DNA from: Pelolinea sp.
GTDB lineage: Bacteria > Chloroflexota > Anaerolineae > Anaerolineales > Anaerolineaceae
Reading direction: 5' to 3'
DNA length: 64,000 nt
NCBI GenBank assembly: GCA_012797975.1
Contig: JAAZOD010000010.1
Span: forward strand, 1-64,000
This document shows, in pieces, positions 47,736 to 56,628 of the stretch. The position numbers and the translations under genes are program-made. The first letter of the stretch is position 1; each line of letters opens with the position of its first letter. The notes beneath the pieces were generated by a model. It made no database searches. It saw nothing but the letters and a program-made list of their open reading frames with translations, and had not been told where the DNA came from.

Positions 47736-49970
47736 ATGAAAGCGATACCCTTCCTGCCAACCGGGGAAACCAATTTCCGTTACCCACTGAAACGATATCT
47801 TCCCTTCTATCATGCAGGGGTCATTTCCAACTGGCTGCAACAAAATTCAAAACCGAAAGGAAATGTGCTCGACCCCCTGGGTTCCAATCCCTGCTATGCA
47901 CTGGAAGCCGCTGAAGGTGGTTTTCGCGTCTTTCAAGCCCAGAAAAATCCCATCCTGCAGCTCATGACCCAGGTGCTTGCCAAAGGGTATAGCGAAAAAC
48001 AGTTCCAGAATGCCATCCGTTTGCTGCTGGATCAGGAATGGCACGGGGAAAAACTGGGAAACTACATTCAAAAAGCGTATCGCACCGAATGCAGGAATTG
48101 CGGGAAATCCGTCGATGCAGAAGGCTTTGTTTGGAAGAAGGACTCGAAAGAACCCGCCTCGGTCGTTATCCTGTGCCCATACTGCGGAGAAGGCGGCACT
48201 TACCCCACCAATGAAGCAGACATCGCCCACCTGCAGCAGCTTGGAAACACGGCCATCTACCATTTGCGGGCCTTGCAGCGCTGTCTGGTAGAAGGAATCG
48301 ATGTTCAGAAGAACCTGGAATATGCGTTGGCCTGTTATACACCGCGCGCCCTGCACCTGGTAGTCATTCTCTTCAACGCGCTGGACCAATTGATGATCCC
48401 AGCGGAAGAGCGCTCCATGATCTCGGCGGTATTGTTGGAGGTATTCGACCAGGCCACCTCGCTCTGGCATTGGCCAGCCCGTGATTTTCGACCGCAGCAG
48501 CTTGTGCTGCCCAGCAGTTATTTTGAGAAGAACATCTATCGCATCATCCCTCAAGCCATCCGGACCTGGACGGACTTCAAGAAAACCTGCGAAGTTGTAA
48601 ACTATCCGGTCATCCCTGACCAGCCGCGCAGCATCTGCCTTTTTGAAAGAAAAACAACCAACGCATTGGTTTCCATACAGACCGATCAACAGGGATTGCC
48701 GGTCTTCTGCAGCTTTCCCCGCCCCAACCAGGCGTTCTGGACCTTTTCCGCCATCTGGTCTGCCTGGCTGTTCGGCAAAAAAGCCGCCACAGGCATGCTT
48801 TCAACCCTTGCCCGCCAGCGTTACGGATGGTACTGGTTCGCCCAGGCGATCGCCACCAGTTTTTCCTCGGTCAAAAATGAGATCACGGAAAAGGATAGCG
48901 TCTTTGGAATTTGCACAGACTTCACTCCCTCTTACCTGCTGGCTATCCTTCTAGGGGCAAGCGATGCTGGTTTCACATTGACCGGCGGCGCTTTTCAGAG
49001 CAGCGCGAACGTCCTGCAACTGGTCTGGAAATACACGCAGGAAGAGGGCGAAGCGAAAACATCCGCCGAACTGGAAACGGCCCGACCATCGCTCATCCGT
49101 TACCTAGATGAGCGGGCCGAGCCAGCCACCTTTCGCGAGCTTTTCTCCGTTTACTGCACCTCCCCCGCCATCCACGCCGCCTCCCCCGTCACCTCCGAAG
49201 GGGAAACCTCAGACTATTACAATAAAGTGCTCAATGATCTGCACGGCGAACTGGGGAATACAGCGTTGTACCGTTCCATCACAGGATCGAACATCTCCTC
49301 CACCCGCTGGATGCTGGCAGACCGAAAAAATGAAAGCCAACCGCTGGATGACCGCATCGAACAGGAGATCGTGAATGCCATCCGTCAAAATGCCCAATTG
49401 AACTTTCGCGATCTGTATGCTCATCTCTGCCAGGTGTTCCCCGGCTTTCTCACCCCTGACCGCGAATACTGCAAAGCCTGTCTTGAATCGTATGCGACCC
49501 GCACCAATCTGGCACTGCAGGAATACGAGCGAGACGAGGATGAAGAGCCGGCAAAAAGGGCGCGGGAAGAAAAAGAGATCGGCGAGTGGATCGGCCAGAT
49601 CGGAAGAAAAATCGGGGTCACGGTCCAGTTCGACCAAGGAATTCGCTGGCTGGACGCAAAAGGGAAACCCCTCTATCGTTTCCACATATCCACCACAGCC
49701 ATCTTCTCTGAACTAATGCGCACCTTTGTTGGAAAAGATCAGGGTATGCCGGTGTTTGTTTTTCCAGCCAGCCGCTCCCGCCTGATCGTGCTGAAAAAAG
49801 GACGGAATCCATTCTTGAGCGAAACGATCGAGCAAGGAGGACATCTTGTCAAATTCCGCCACATCCGCAAGATAACAGAGCAGGAACAATTTACCTTGCA
49901 GGCCTGGCAGGACATCCTGGATGTTGACCCGCCCCTGTGGGACCCCCCTGCACAATTGAAATTCCTTTAA
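47736..49970 (+). CDS. Large protein with degenerate DNA-methyltransferase-like fold and zinc ribbon
   Basis: No family can be named with certainty. The N-terminus resembles an N4/N6-type DNA methyltransferase: VLDPLGSNPCYALEAAEGGF at residues 44-63 stands where VLDPFxGSGTT is expected, and QKNP (69-72) where DxNP is expected. Two CxxC pairs (C119/C122 and C147/C150) form a zinc ribbon. No DPPY/NPPY motif is seen, and the helical C-terminus has a winged-helix-like segment. It starts with GGAGG 11 bases upstream. It may be an inactive relative of the DUF1156-type methyltransferases that binds DNA or nucleotide. Confidence 0.6.
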   Translation: MKAIPFLPTGETNFRYPLKRYLPFYHAGVISNWLQQNSKPKGNVLDPLGSNPCYALEAAEGGFRVFQAQKNPILQLMTQVLAKGYSEKQFQNAIRLLLDQEWHGEKLGNYIQKAYRTECRNCGKSVDAEGFVWKKDSKEPASVVILCPYCGEGGTYPTNEADIAHLQQLGNTAIYHLRALQRCLVEGIDVQKNLEYALACYTPRALHLVVILFNALDQLMIPAEERSMISAVLLEVFDQATSLWHWPARDFRPQQLVLPSSYFEKNIYRIIPQAIRTWTDFKKTCEVVNYPVIPDQPRSICLFERKTTNALVSIQTDQQGLPVFCSFPRPNQAFWTFSAIWSAWLFGKKAATGMLSTLARQRYGWYWFAQAIATSFSSVKNEITEKDSVFGICTDFTPSYLLAILLGASDAGFTLTGGAFQSSANVLQLVWKYTQEEGEAKTSAELETARPSLIRYLDERAEPATFRELFSVYCTSPAIHAASPVTSEGETSDYYNKVLNDLHGELGNTALYRSITGSNISSTRWMLADRKNESQPLDDRIEQEIVNAIRQNAQLNFRDLYAHLCQVFPGFLTPDREYCKACLESYATRTNLALQEYERDEDEEPAKRAREEKEIGEWIGQIGRKIGVTVQFDQGIRWLDAKGKPLYRFHISTTAIFSELMRTFVGKDQGMPVFVFPASRSRLIVLKKGRNPFLSETIEQGGHLVKFRHIRKITEQEQFTLQAWQDILDVDPPLWDPPAQLKFL

Positions 49971-50000
49971 AAAAAAGAGAACCGGCCGGTTCTCTTTTTT
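49971..50000. terminator. Bidirectional terminator
   Basis: Perfect 15-bp arms (AAAAAAGAGAACCGG at 49971-49985 and its complement at 49986-50000) fold with a CCGG loop and T-runs on both sides. It ends the convergent methyltransferase-like gene and ptsI. Confidence 0.9.
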
Positions 50001-50015
50001 CAAAATGCTTTCTTC

Positions 50016-51749
50016 CTAAGAAATCACTTCCGCAATGAAAGGTATTTCCCGCTTCACAAAAACCTGGATTTCTTTGGGTGAACCAAGCTGCAGAGCGTTC
50101 TCTGCCAGTTTGACCAAGTCTTCTGCCGTTAAATTGCGGATGATCTGTTTCACCAGCGGGATGAAGGGTGGGCTCATGCTGAACTCGTCCAAACCAAGCC
50201 CGACCAGGATAGGAGCAGCCAGAGGTTCGCCTGCCAGCTCCCCGCACATGCCAACCCATTTATGTTCCGCATGGGCAGCATCGATGACCATCTTGATCAG
50301 CCGCAGAACGGCGGGGTGAAAGGCATCGGAAAGCTCCGCCACTTTTGGATTGGTTCGGTCAGCCGCCATGGTGTACTGGCTGAGATCATTGGTACCGATG
50401 GAGAAGAAATCTACTTCCTTTGCCAGCTGGTCTGCAATGACCGCCGCAGAGGGGATCTCGACCATGATGCCGATCTCCGCATCTTCCGCAAAAGGAATCC
50501 CTTCTTTTCTCATTTCATCCTTACACTCATTGACGACCTTCATGGCCTTGCGCACGCAGGAAACGGTTGCCACCATGGGGAACATGATCTTGAGATTATG
50601 CCCCACCCCGGCGCGTAAAGCAGCGCGCAGTTGCGGTTTGAAAATATCAGGGCGATTCAAGCACAGCCGCAAGGCGCGTTCACCCAGAAATGGGTTCATC
50701 TCTTTTTCCAGGTGCAGATACGGAATTTCCTTATCCCCACCCACATCCAGAGTGCGCAGTACCACCGGATGTTTGCCAAACACATCCATGATCGCTTGAT
50801 AGGCCTGGTACTGTTCTTCTTCGGTAGGGAGCGCATTTCGCTCGAGATACAAAAATTCAGTACGCAGCAGACCAACCCCCTCTGCGCCGTTTTCCACCGC
50901 AAATTTTGCATCTTCCACATTGCCGATATTGGCAACCACCTCAAATTCGATACCATCCTTGGTATGCGCTTTTGACTGAGCGAATTTCAACGCTTCGCTC
51001 TGAATCTTCTTGCTGGTTTCCATACGCTGATGGTATTGTTTTTCAATGGCTTCATCGGGTTCAATGATCACCACGCCATTACTTCCGTCCACCACCATGG
51101 TGGCTCCGGTCTTGACATCCATCACGTCCAGCCCAGCACCTGCCACAGCCGGCAGCCCGAGGCCGCGCGCCAGAATGGCAGTATGGGAAGTGGCTGAACC
51201 CCGTGCAATGCAAAAGCCCAATACCTTGCTCTTATCCAGCAAAACCGTATCGGATGGAGTCAGATCATCCGCCAGAATAATGGCCGGTTCTTTCAGGTCG
51301 GCGGTCGGTGAATCAGCCACGTTCATCAGGACGCGCACCACCCGGTTGGCAACATCCATGATATCGGTCGCGCGGGCGGCAAAATACTCGTCTTCCATGG
51401 CCGCCATGGTTGCAGCGAACTGCTCGGCGGTCTCCGAAACAGCACATTCGCTGTTGATCCTTTCACACTGGATACGATTTTTAATGGTGGAAATCAATTC
51501 CGGGTCATCCAGGATCATCTTGTGAGCCTGGAAAATCTCCGCATCGGCCTCACTGGCTTCCGTGAGCGCTTTTTGATAGATCAAATCGATTTGGGACTTG
51601 GCAGAAGCAAGAGCAGCATCCAGACGGGCTACTTCAGCATTCGGATCACTGATCTCTTTTTTTTCTGTGTCTAATTCTATACGGTGAAATTGAAAAGCTG
51701 GACCGATGCAAATTCCGCGGGAAGCTGCAACGCCATTCAGCTTTTTCAT
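50016..51749 (-). CDS. ptsI: Phosphoenolpyruvate-protein phosphotransferase (enzyme I)
   Basis: Enzyme I takes phosphate from PEP and passes it to HPr. The 577-residue protein has the phospho-His motif GSATSHTAILARG near residue 190 and a C-terminal PEP-binding barrel with LRTEFLYLERNALP, GERALRLCLNRPDIF and ending ELAGEPLA. Overlap of four bases with ptsH (ATGA) indicates a coupled pair. No EII sugar transporter is in the window, so the pair may serve regulation or a distant EII or DHA kinase. Confidence 0.96.
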   Translation of the reverse strand: MKKLNGVAASRGICIGPAFQFHRIELDTEKKEISDPNAEVARLDAALASAKSQIDLIYQKALTEASEADAEIFQAHKMILDDPELISTIKNRIQCERINSECAVSETAEQFAATMAAMEDEYFAARATDIMDVANRVVRVLMNVADSPTADLKEPAIILADDLTPSDTVLLDKSKVLGFCIARGSATSHTAILARGLGLPAVAGAGLDVMDVKTGATMVVDGSNGVVIIEPDEAIEKQYHQRMETSKKIQSEALKFAQSKAHTKDGIEFEVVANIGNVEDAKFAVENGAEGVGLLRTEFLYLERNALPTEEEQYQAYQAIMDVFGKHPVVLRTLDVGGDKEIPYLHLEKEMNPFLGERALRLCLNRPDIFKPQLRAALRAGVGHNLKIMFPMVATVSCVRKAMKVVNECKDEMRKEGIPFAEDAEIGIMVEIPSAAVIADQLAKEVDFFSIGTNDLSQYTMAADRTNPKVAELSDAFHPAVLRLIKMVIDAAHAEHKWVGMCGELAGEPLAAPILVGLGLDEFSMSPPFIPLVKQIIRNLTAEDLVKLAENALQLGSPKEIQVFVKREIPFIAEVIS

Positions 51750-52033
51750 GCTTCTTCTCCAAAATTTTTCTTCACCAGCTCCACCAGAGCGTCGGCCGCT
51801 TCACATTCATCCGCGCCTTCTGCCTTAATGGTAATTTCAATCCCTTGAAAAACGCCCAATGTCAAAATACCCAAGATGCTTTTGGCATTGGCAGTGCGTA
51901 ACTTGTTCTCTTTGGGGTCGATGCACGAAACATTGACCTCACTTTGGAATTTGGATGCAGTTTGTACAAAGAGTGCTGCGGGGCGAGCATGCAATCCAAC
52001 TTTGTTATTGACGACGACTTTGGCTTCCTTCAT
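51746..52033 (-). CDS. ptsH: HPr phosphocarrier protein
   Basis: HPr carries phosphate from enzyme I. The 95-residue protein has the active His15 in GLHARPAALF and a serine site (Ser52) in KSILGILTLG like the regulatory Ser46 of Gram-positive HPr. That suggests possible control by HPr kinase, which is not in the window. It is translationally coupled to ptsI. Confidence 0.95.
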   Translation of the reverse strand: MKEAKVVVNNKVGLHARPAALFVQTASKFQSEVNVSCIDPKENKLRTANAKSILGILTLGVFQGIEITIKAEGADECEAADALVELVKKNFGEEA

Positions 52034-52089
52034 CTTCTTCTCCTAAAAATCAAAATAATAAACCGACAAAAATCGGCAAACACCATTTT

Positions 52090-52121
52090 AAAAAATCCCG
52101 CAACCATACAGGATCACGGGA
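52090..52121 (-). terminator. Terminator of the penicillin-binding protein gene
   Basis: On the minus strand CCCG and CGGG arms around a 16-nt loop (52097-52120) are followed by ATTTTTT. The stem is short, so strength is uncertain. Confidence 0.5.
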
Positions 52122-52170
52122 ATCAATTTTATCACATGTCCCTTAATAAATCAGAAAACATCACATTTGG

Positions 52171-55100
52171 TTATGTGCCCATAGTACTCGTTGGAGCTGC
52201 CGTTGAGGTCTCGGTCGGGGTGGGTGTCTCCGTTGGCATGGGCGTATCCGACGGCAACGGTGTTTCCGTTGGCGTATTTTCCGGCGTGGGAGTCTCTGTA
52301 AGAGTAGGGGTAAGCGTTGGTGTGAGCGTTGGTGTGAGGGTCGGGAGTGTGAAAGACAGGGTCACTTTCCTCTCCGCATAGCCGTTCATGTCATTCTCCA
52401 CATATAAACGCAATGTGATGGTCTTGCTGCCGAGTTCGTACAGGTCCAGGGTATAGATCACCGTCGCATCCGGGTAGGTCATCCTGCCATTTTCGATCAA
52501 CACTTTCCATGCTTTCGGATCGCTCCCCTCACCCATCATTAACTGGTAGCTTTCGAAATGAGAAGGAGCATCGAGAATGACCTTGATCTCCAGGGGGCTT
52601 TGGTTGAGGACCATGCCATTGTTCAGCCCCACAAACTCAAGAGTGGGCTGAGAATCTTTTTCAGAACATTTTTCGGAGGGGGTGAAGATAACCGGATCAG
52701 AGAAACCCATTTCCTCCGCCCATTCTTTCCCGGCGTCAGTGTCCGTGATCCATTTCTGCCCCCATTTATCGCTGATATTCAATGTCCATTTCTTTTCGTT
52801 GAACTCCGTACAGTAAAGGGAAGCTTCTTTGTTCGTCCAGGTATCCAGGTTCACTTTCTTCCACAAATCGTTTTCCGCAGAAAGCGGCAGTTGAGAACTG
52901 TTGAAGATCTCGCTTTTTTCATTGGGGCATTTTTCCGATGGTTTGGTGCCGCTGACAGCGCACACGATCTCGCTGACGATCCCTGCGGGCTGCGGCAAGT
53001 TGCTGGGTGTGCCCCCCTTATAATGCTGAACAGCATATTGAATAACATCCGCCCAAATGGGAGCTGCACCGGTAAGGCCGGTGGTATTCTGCATGGGCGT
53101 GTAATCGGCATTACCCACCCACACACCCACCGCAATATCGGGAGTGTATCCCAAGGTCCAGTTATCGCGAAAATCGTTGGTCGTCCCCGTTTTCACCGAC
53201 ACCTTGAAAGGCAGTTTCAGGATCGAGTTCGCACCGAAAGCCGGTGTACGGGCGGAGTTATCCGCCAATATATCACTAATCAAATAGGCATGTTCGGCGC
53301 TGATAACCTGTTCCGTTTTCGCGGAATGTTCATAAACGACATTCCCCGCATGATCCACAATCCTTGAAATGGCAAACGGCTCCGCCCTGACCCCTTGGTT
53401 GGCAAAAATGGCATACGCCGAAGTCAGCTCCAACAGCGAAACATCTCCCCCACCCAGAGTAAGCGCCAGACCATAGTCGTCACGGGTGAGGGTGGTAATA
53501 CCCATTCTCTTTGCAAAATTGACAAATCCATCGGCTTGGGGTGTATCCGGATCATCATAGATGCCCACAAACTGCAAGGTCTTTACAGCCGGAATATTAT
53601 AGGAACTGCCCAAAGCAGTGCGCACCAGCACGGGCCCGTGGTATTTTCCATCATAGTTCACCGGTATATAAGGATCGCGGGGATCATCTTCATTCCCGGA
53701 GGGGGGAAATTCGCTTTTGACATCCCAGATCAATGTGGAAGGAGTCCATCCTTTTTCAAACGCCGCGGCGTAGGTGAGCGGCTTGATGGAAGAACCGGGT
53801 TGGCGAGGAGAAACTGCCATATTGACCTGTCCGGCGATCGCTTCATTATTAAAGTCCGCCGAACCAACCATGGCAAGGACCTCCCCCGTTTGCGGCTGCA
53901 CGGCCACCAAGGCCCCATCGGAAGCATTATTCCCGGTCAGTTTTGCCACCTGTTCCTTCACCGCATTTTGGGCATACTTCTGCAGATCAGGGTCCAGCGT
54001 CGTGTATACACTGAAACCGGAGCGGTAGATGGTCTGTGCATCGAACTGATTCTCGAGCAAAGCGCGGATGTGGCTGACCCAATGCGGGAAGGGTATATTG
54101 ATCTGTTTTTGCTGAAACGGGTACCCTTCGATCTCCAGTACGGACGCAACCGCCTCATCCATGCTGACACAAACGGGCGCTGCGCTGTTGCTCACATCGA
54201 TACAGCCTTCTTCGGCGCTCAATTGATACATCAGGTTAAGAACATCCTGATGGCGCAGCAAAGCAGCTTGTTTGTTGGCAAAAACATCGTAGACGGCGGG
54301 CGCCTGGGGCAACCCAGCCAAGAAAGAGGCCTGGGCAAGGTTCAGTTGATCGGCTGAAGTGTTGAAATAGGTTTCGGCCGCTGCCTGGATACCGTAGGCC
54401 AGATTGCCGTAATAGATTTCATTTAAGTACAGTTCAAGGATCTCATCCTTGCTGTAGCGGCGGGTAATCTCGGCCGCCAGAATGATCTCCTTGGCTTTGC
54501 GTTGAACCGTTTGCTGATTGCGTTCTTCCGGTGATAACAGCAGCGTTCGCGCAAGCTGCTGGGTGATGGTGGACGCGCCGGAAACGATCTCCCCGGAGGT
54601 ATAGTTCTGCCACAGCGCGCGCACAATGCCAAAGAAATCGAAGCCGGGATTTCTGTAAAAATCCTTATCCTCCGTTGCAATGGTCGCAGCCACAATATAG
54701 GGCGACATATCTTCCAGAGAAACATAAGTGCGAAATCCGGCATTGGGGTCCAGGATCTCATAGATCATGTTCCCATTGCGATCATAGATGCGGGTGGTTT
54801 CAAATTGAGAAGCATTTGCCCTCAAGTCCTCCACGCTGGGCAACGTAGCTGCAATGGCATAATACTGCACCAGCAGAAAAACAGAAAAGCCAGCGAAAAT
54901 GATCAGCAGCCCCAGCAGCCCTCCAATGAGAGCTTTGGGAAAACAACCCTTTCCTTTTTCTTCCCGTGGCCGCTCTTTTTTTATTTTCCGTTTTTCTTTC
55001 CATCGGTTAAAACTGGCCTTCAAAAAAGACATACAGGAATGGATGCCCTTCTTGAAAGCATCCAATATTCTTTTAAAAGAATGTGTAGATTCTTTTCTTT

Positions 55101-55788
55101 TTACAGGAATGGGGCGTGTCCGCTCCTTGCGCGGAATCTGTTTGGTTGACTCCATGGAGGAGGAGCCCGGCGAGCTTGAAGACGGTTTGAGGTCAGCTAG
55201 ATCCTTTTTTTTTACTTCGCGGAATTCTTCCACGCTGTAAATCCCCACCTTCAACACCTTTTCTCTCCAAACATTGCCTGACGAGCCCATTTTCAAGCAC
55301 AGATGGGTCAAGAATTCCTGCGGGTCAGGGAGCTGTTCCCATACCTGCGGCAAAAAAGTGGCTTTCCGGTGATCATCCTGCAGCACCACCCCATCTTTGA
55401 ATGGCTGCAGCAAGCCGGGCAGGTCCATCGGATTTTGATAGGAGAGCGGCTGGGTGGGCGTCAGACGGGAGACCTCGATCTCCACTTCTTCCAATTCCGG
55501 TTCCGAGAGGGGAGAAAAACGATAATCCTCCAGCGCAGCAGCAATGGCATGCTCGCGCACATCTTTCGCCAACGGTTGGTACGCTTCCAGCGTCCCGATA
55601 CACCCGCGCAGCCGGCCGGCGATGGTCAATGTCACAAAGCTGGCTCCGTTCTCGCGCAACGCAGGGGTCAATGTATCAAGATCGATCTCCGGCAGCGGCA
55701 AGTTTCGAACCGCCGCTTCAATGGAAGTGCGAGCGATCTGCAGCAGAATCGTTCTTTCCGACTGGGTCAATTCAGGCTTTTTAATCAT
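52171..55788 (-). CDS. AMMECR1 domain fused to class A penicillin-binding protein
   Basis: The 1205-residue membrane protein starts with a cytoplasmic AMMECR1 domain (about 5-190; LRGCIG at 60-65, ATFLPQVWEQ near 143), a basic linker, and one membrane segment (about 284-310). Then come a GT51 glycosyltransferase (EDKDFY 373-378, GASTITQQ 404-411) and a transpeptidase (Ser666-Lys669, SYN 729-731, KTG 866-868), an Ig-like domain and a Pro/Thr-rich tail. All catalytic motifs are intact. ATG 55788 is preferred over 55821 because GAGG precedes it. Peptidoglycan synthesis is the clear role; that of AMMECR1 is unknown. Confidence 0.9.
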   Translation of the reverse strand: MIKKPELTQSERTILLQIARTSIEAAVRNLPLPEIDLDTLTPALRENGASFVTLTIAGRLRGCIGTLEAYQPLAKDVREHAIAAALEDYRFSPLSEPELEEVEIEVSRLTPTQPLSYQNPMDLPGLLQPFKDGVVLQDDHRKATFLPQVWEQLPDPQEFLTHLCLKMGSSGNVWREKVLKVGIYSVEEFREVKKKDLADLKPSSSSPGSSSMESTKQIPRKERTRPIPVKRKESTHSFKRILDAFKKGIHSCMSFLKASFNRWKEKRKIKKERPREEKGKGCFPKALIGGLLGLLIIFAGFSVFLLVQYYAIAATLPSVEDLRANASQFETTRIYDRNGNMIYEILDPNAGFRTYVSLEDMSPYIVAATIATEDKDFYRNPGFDFFGIVRALWQNYTSGEIVSGASTITQQLARTLLLSPEERNQQTVQRKAKEIILAAEITRRYSKDEILELYLNEIYYGNLAYGIQAAAETYFNTSADQLNLAQASFLAGLPQAPAVYDVFANKQAALLRHQDVLNLMYQLSAEEGCIDVSNSAAPVCVSMDEAVASVLEIEGYPFQQKQINIPFPHWVSHIRALLENQFDAQTIYRSGFSVYTTLDPDLQKYAQNAVKEQVAKLTGNNASDGALVAVQPQTGEVLAMVGSADFNNEAIAGQVNMAVSPRQPGSSIKPLTYAAAFEKGWTPSTLIWDVKSEFPPSGNEDDPRDPYIPVNYDGKYHGPVLVRTALGSSYNIPAVKTLQFVGIYDDPDTPQADGFVNFAKRMGITTLTRDDYGLALTLGGGDVSLLELTSAYAIFANQGVRAEPFAISRIVDHAGNVVYEHSAKTEQVISAEHAYLISDILADNSARTPAFGANSILKLPFKVSVKTGTTNDFRDNWTLGYTPDIAVGVWVGNADYTPMQNTTGLTGAAPIWADVIQYAVQHYKGGTPSNLPQPAGIVSEIVCAVSGTKPSEKCPNEKSEIFNSSQLPLSAENDLWKKVNLDTWTNKEASLYCTEFNEKKWTLNISDKWGQKWITDTDAGKEWAEEMGFSDPVIFTPSEKCSEKDSQPTLEFVGLNNGMVLNQSPLEIKVILDAPSHFESYQLMMGEGSDPKAWKVLIENGRMTYPDATVIYTLDLYELGSKTITLRLYVENDMNGYAERKVTLSFTLPTLTPTLTPTLTPTLTETPTPENTPTETPLPSDTPMPTETPTPTETSTAAPTSTMGT

Positions 55789-55875
55789 GTTACCTCTACC
55801 TTCCTTAAAGTATAATTTCAAAATGGATATTTTTCATGGAGAGATCAAGGTTTAAGGCAGCTTATCAAAACAACG

Positions 55876-56628
55876 ATGCGAAAAGATCCTGAAGTGCAAT
55901 CGAGCTCTGAAAAAAAAGAAACCAGCTCTTCCTTCAATACGAGCCGGGTTCTGCAAACTATTGTATTGGTGGCGGCCGTGCTGGCCACCCTTTTCACTTT
56001 CTGGAATCCCTATAAACTGTTTTCTCAGCAAGAAGTGACCCAGGCCACCTATCCGGTCAACGCCGACGGAAGTTCTGCCGAATATTCCACCATTGGAATT
56101 CTGGTAGGGCACTGGAAAGTTGACAGCGGGAACATTTGCGAAAATGATATTGTGGAAGCCAATGTTACCGAAGCCATAGCCAATCAGGTCAGCGTAAAAT
56201 TGAACGCGCTCGGTTATCCTGTGAAACTGCTGGCTCAAACGGATCTGGATCTGGTCAATTTCCGCGGACCGCTGCTGATCGCCATCTTTACCGGCTCCTG
56301 CGAAGATACACCCGAAAATAAAAGCGGATTCAGCATCGGGACCACCCTATCCGCAACTGACCTGAATTCTTCCAATGCCCTGGCGGTGTGCATGGGCGAG
56401 GTTTATCAGGCGGCCACCAATCTGGATTTCAGTTATGAGATCATCGCTTCGGATCAGCCGGCGTACACCTATTTTCAAATGGTCAATCCGAACACTCCCA
56501 TGATCTATCTTGAAATGGGGTCTTTGCTGTATGACCAATCGGTTTTAATAGAAAATTCTGAAAAAGTAGCCAACGGCATTGTCAATGGCATTCAATGCTA
56601 TCTGGATACGCTGGAACCTGCCCAATGA
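55876..56628 (+). CDS. Membrane-anchored amidase-like protein with altered zinc site
   Basis: The 250-residue protein has one membrane segment (about 24-43) and an extracytoplasmic domain resembling N-acetylmuramoyl-L-alanine amidase (Amidase_3). Matches are LVGHWKVDSG with zinc His79, the Glu94 of the EANVTEAIA helix, and the late YLEMGSL with Glu213 as in catalytic VEVGFL. The third zinc ligand, usually in SIHAN, is Phe138 here (AIFTGSC). It is divergent from the penicillin-binding protein and overlaps the next transpeptidase gene by ATGA. Activity is uncertain. Confidence 0.65.
   Translation: MRKDPEVQSSSEKKETSSSFNTSRVLQTIVLVAAVLATLFTFWNPYKLFSQQEVTQATYPVNADGSSAEYSTIGILVGHWKVDSGNICENDIVEANVTEAIANQVSVKLNALGYPVKLLAQTDLDLVNFRGPLLIAIFTGSCEDTPENKSGFSIGTTLSATDLNSSNALAVCMGEVYQAATNLDFSYEIIASDQPAYTYFQMVNPNTPMIYLEMGSLLYDQSVLIENSEKVANGIVNGIQCYLDTLEPAQ

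Noticed and set aside
52171-52340. Tandem-repeat array in the 3' part of the penicillin-binding protein gene
   Set aside because: It only reflects the Pro/Thr-rich protein tail and not an independent DNA repeat or CRISPR.
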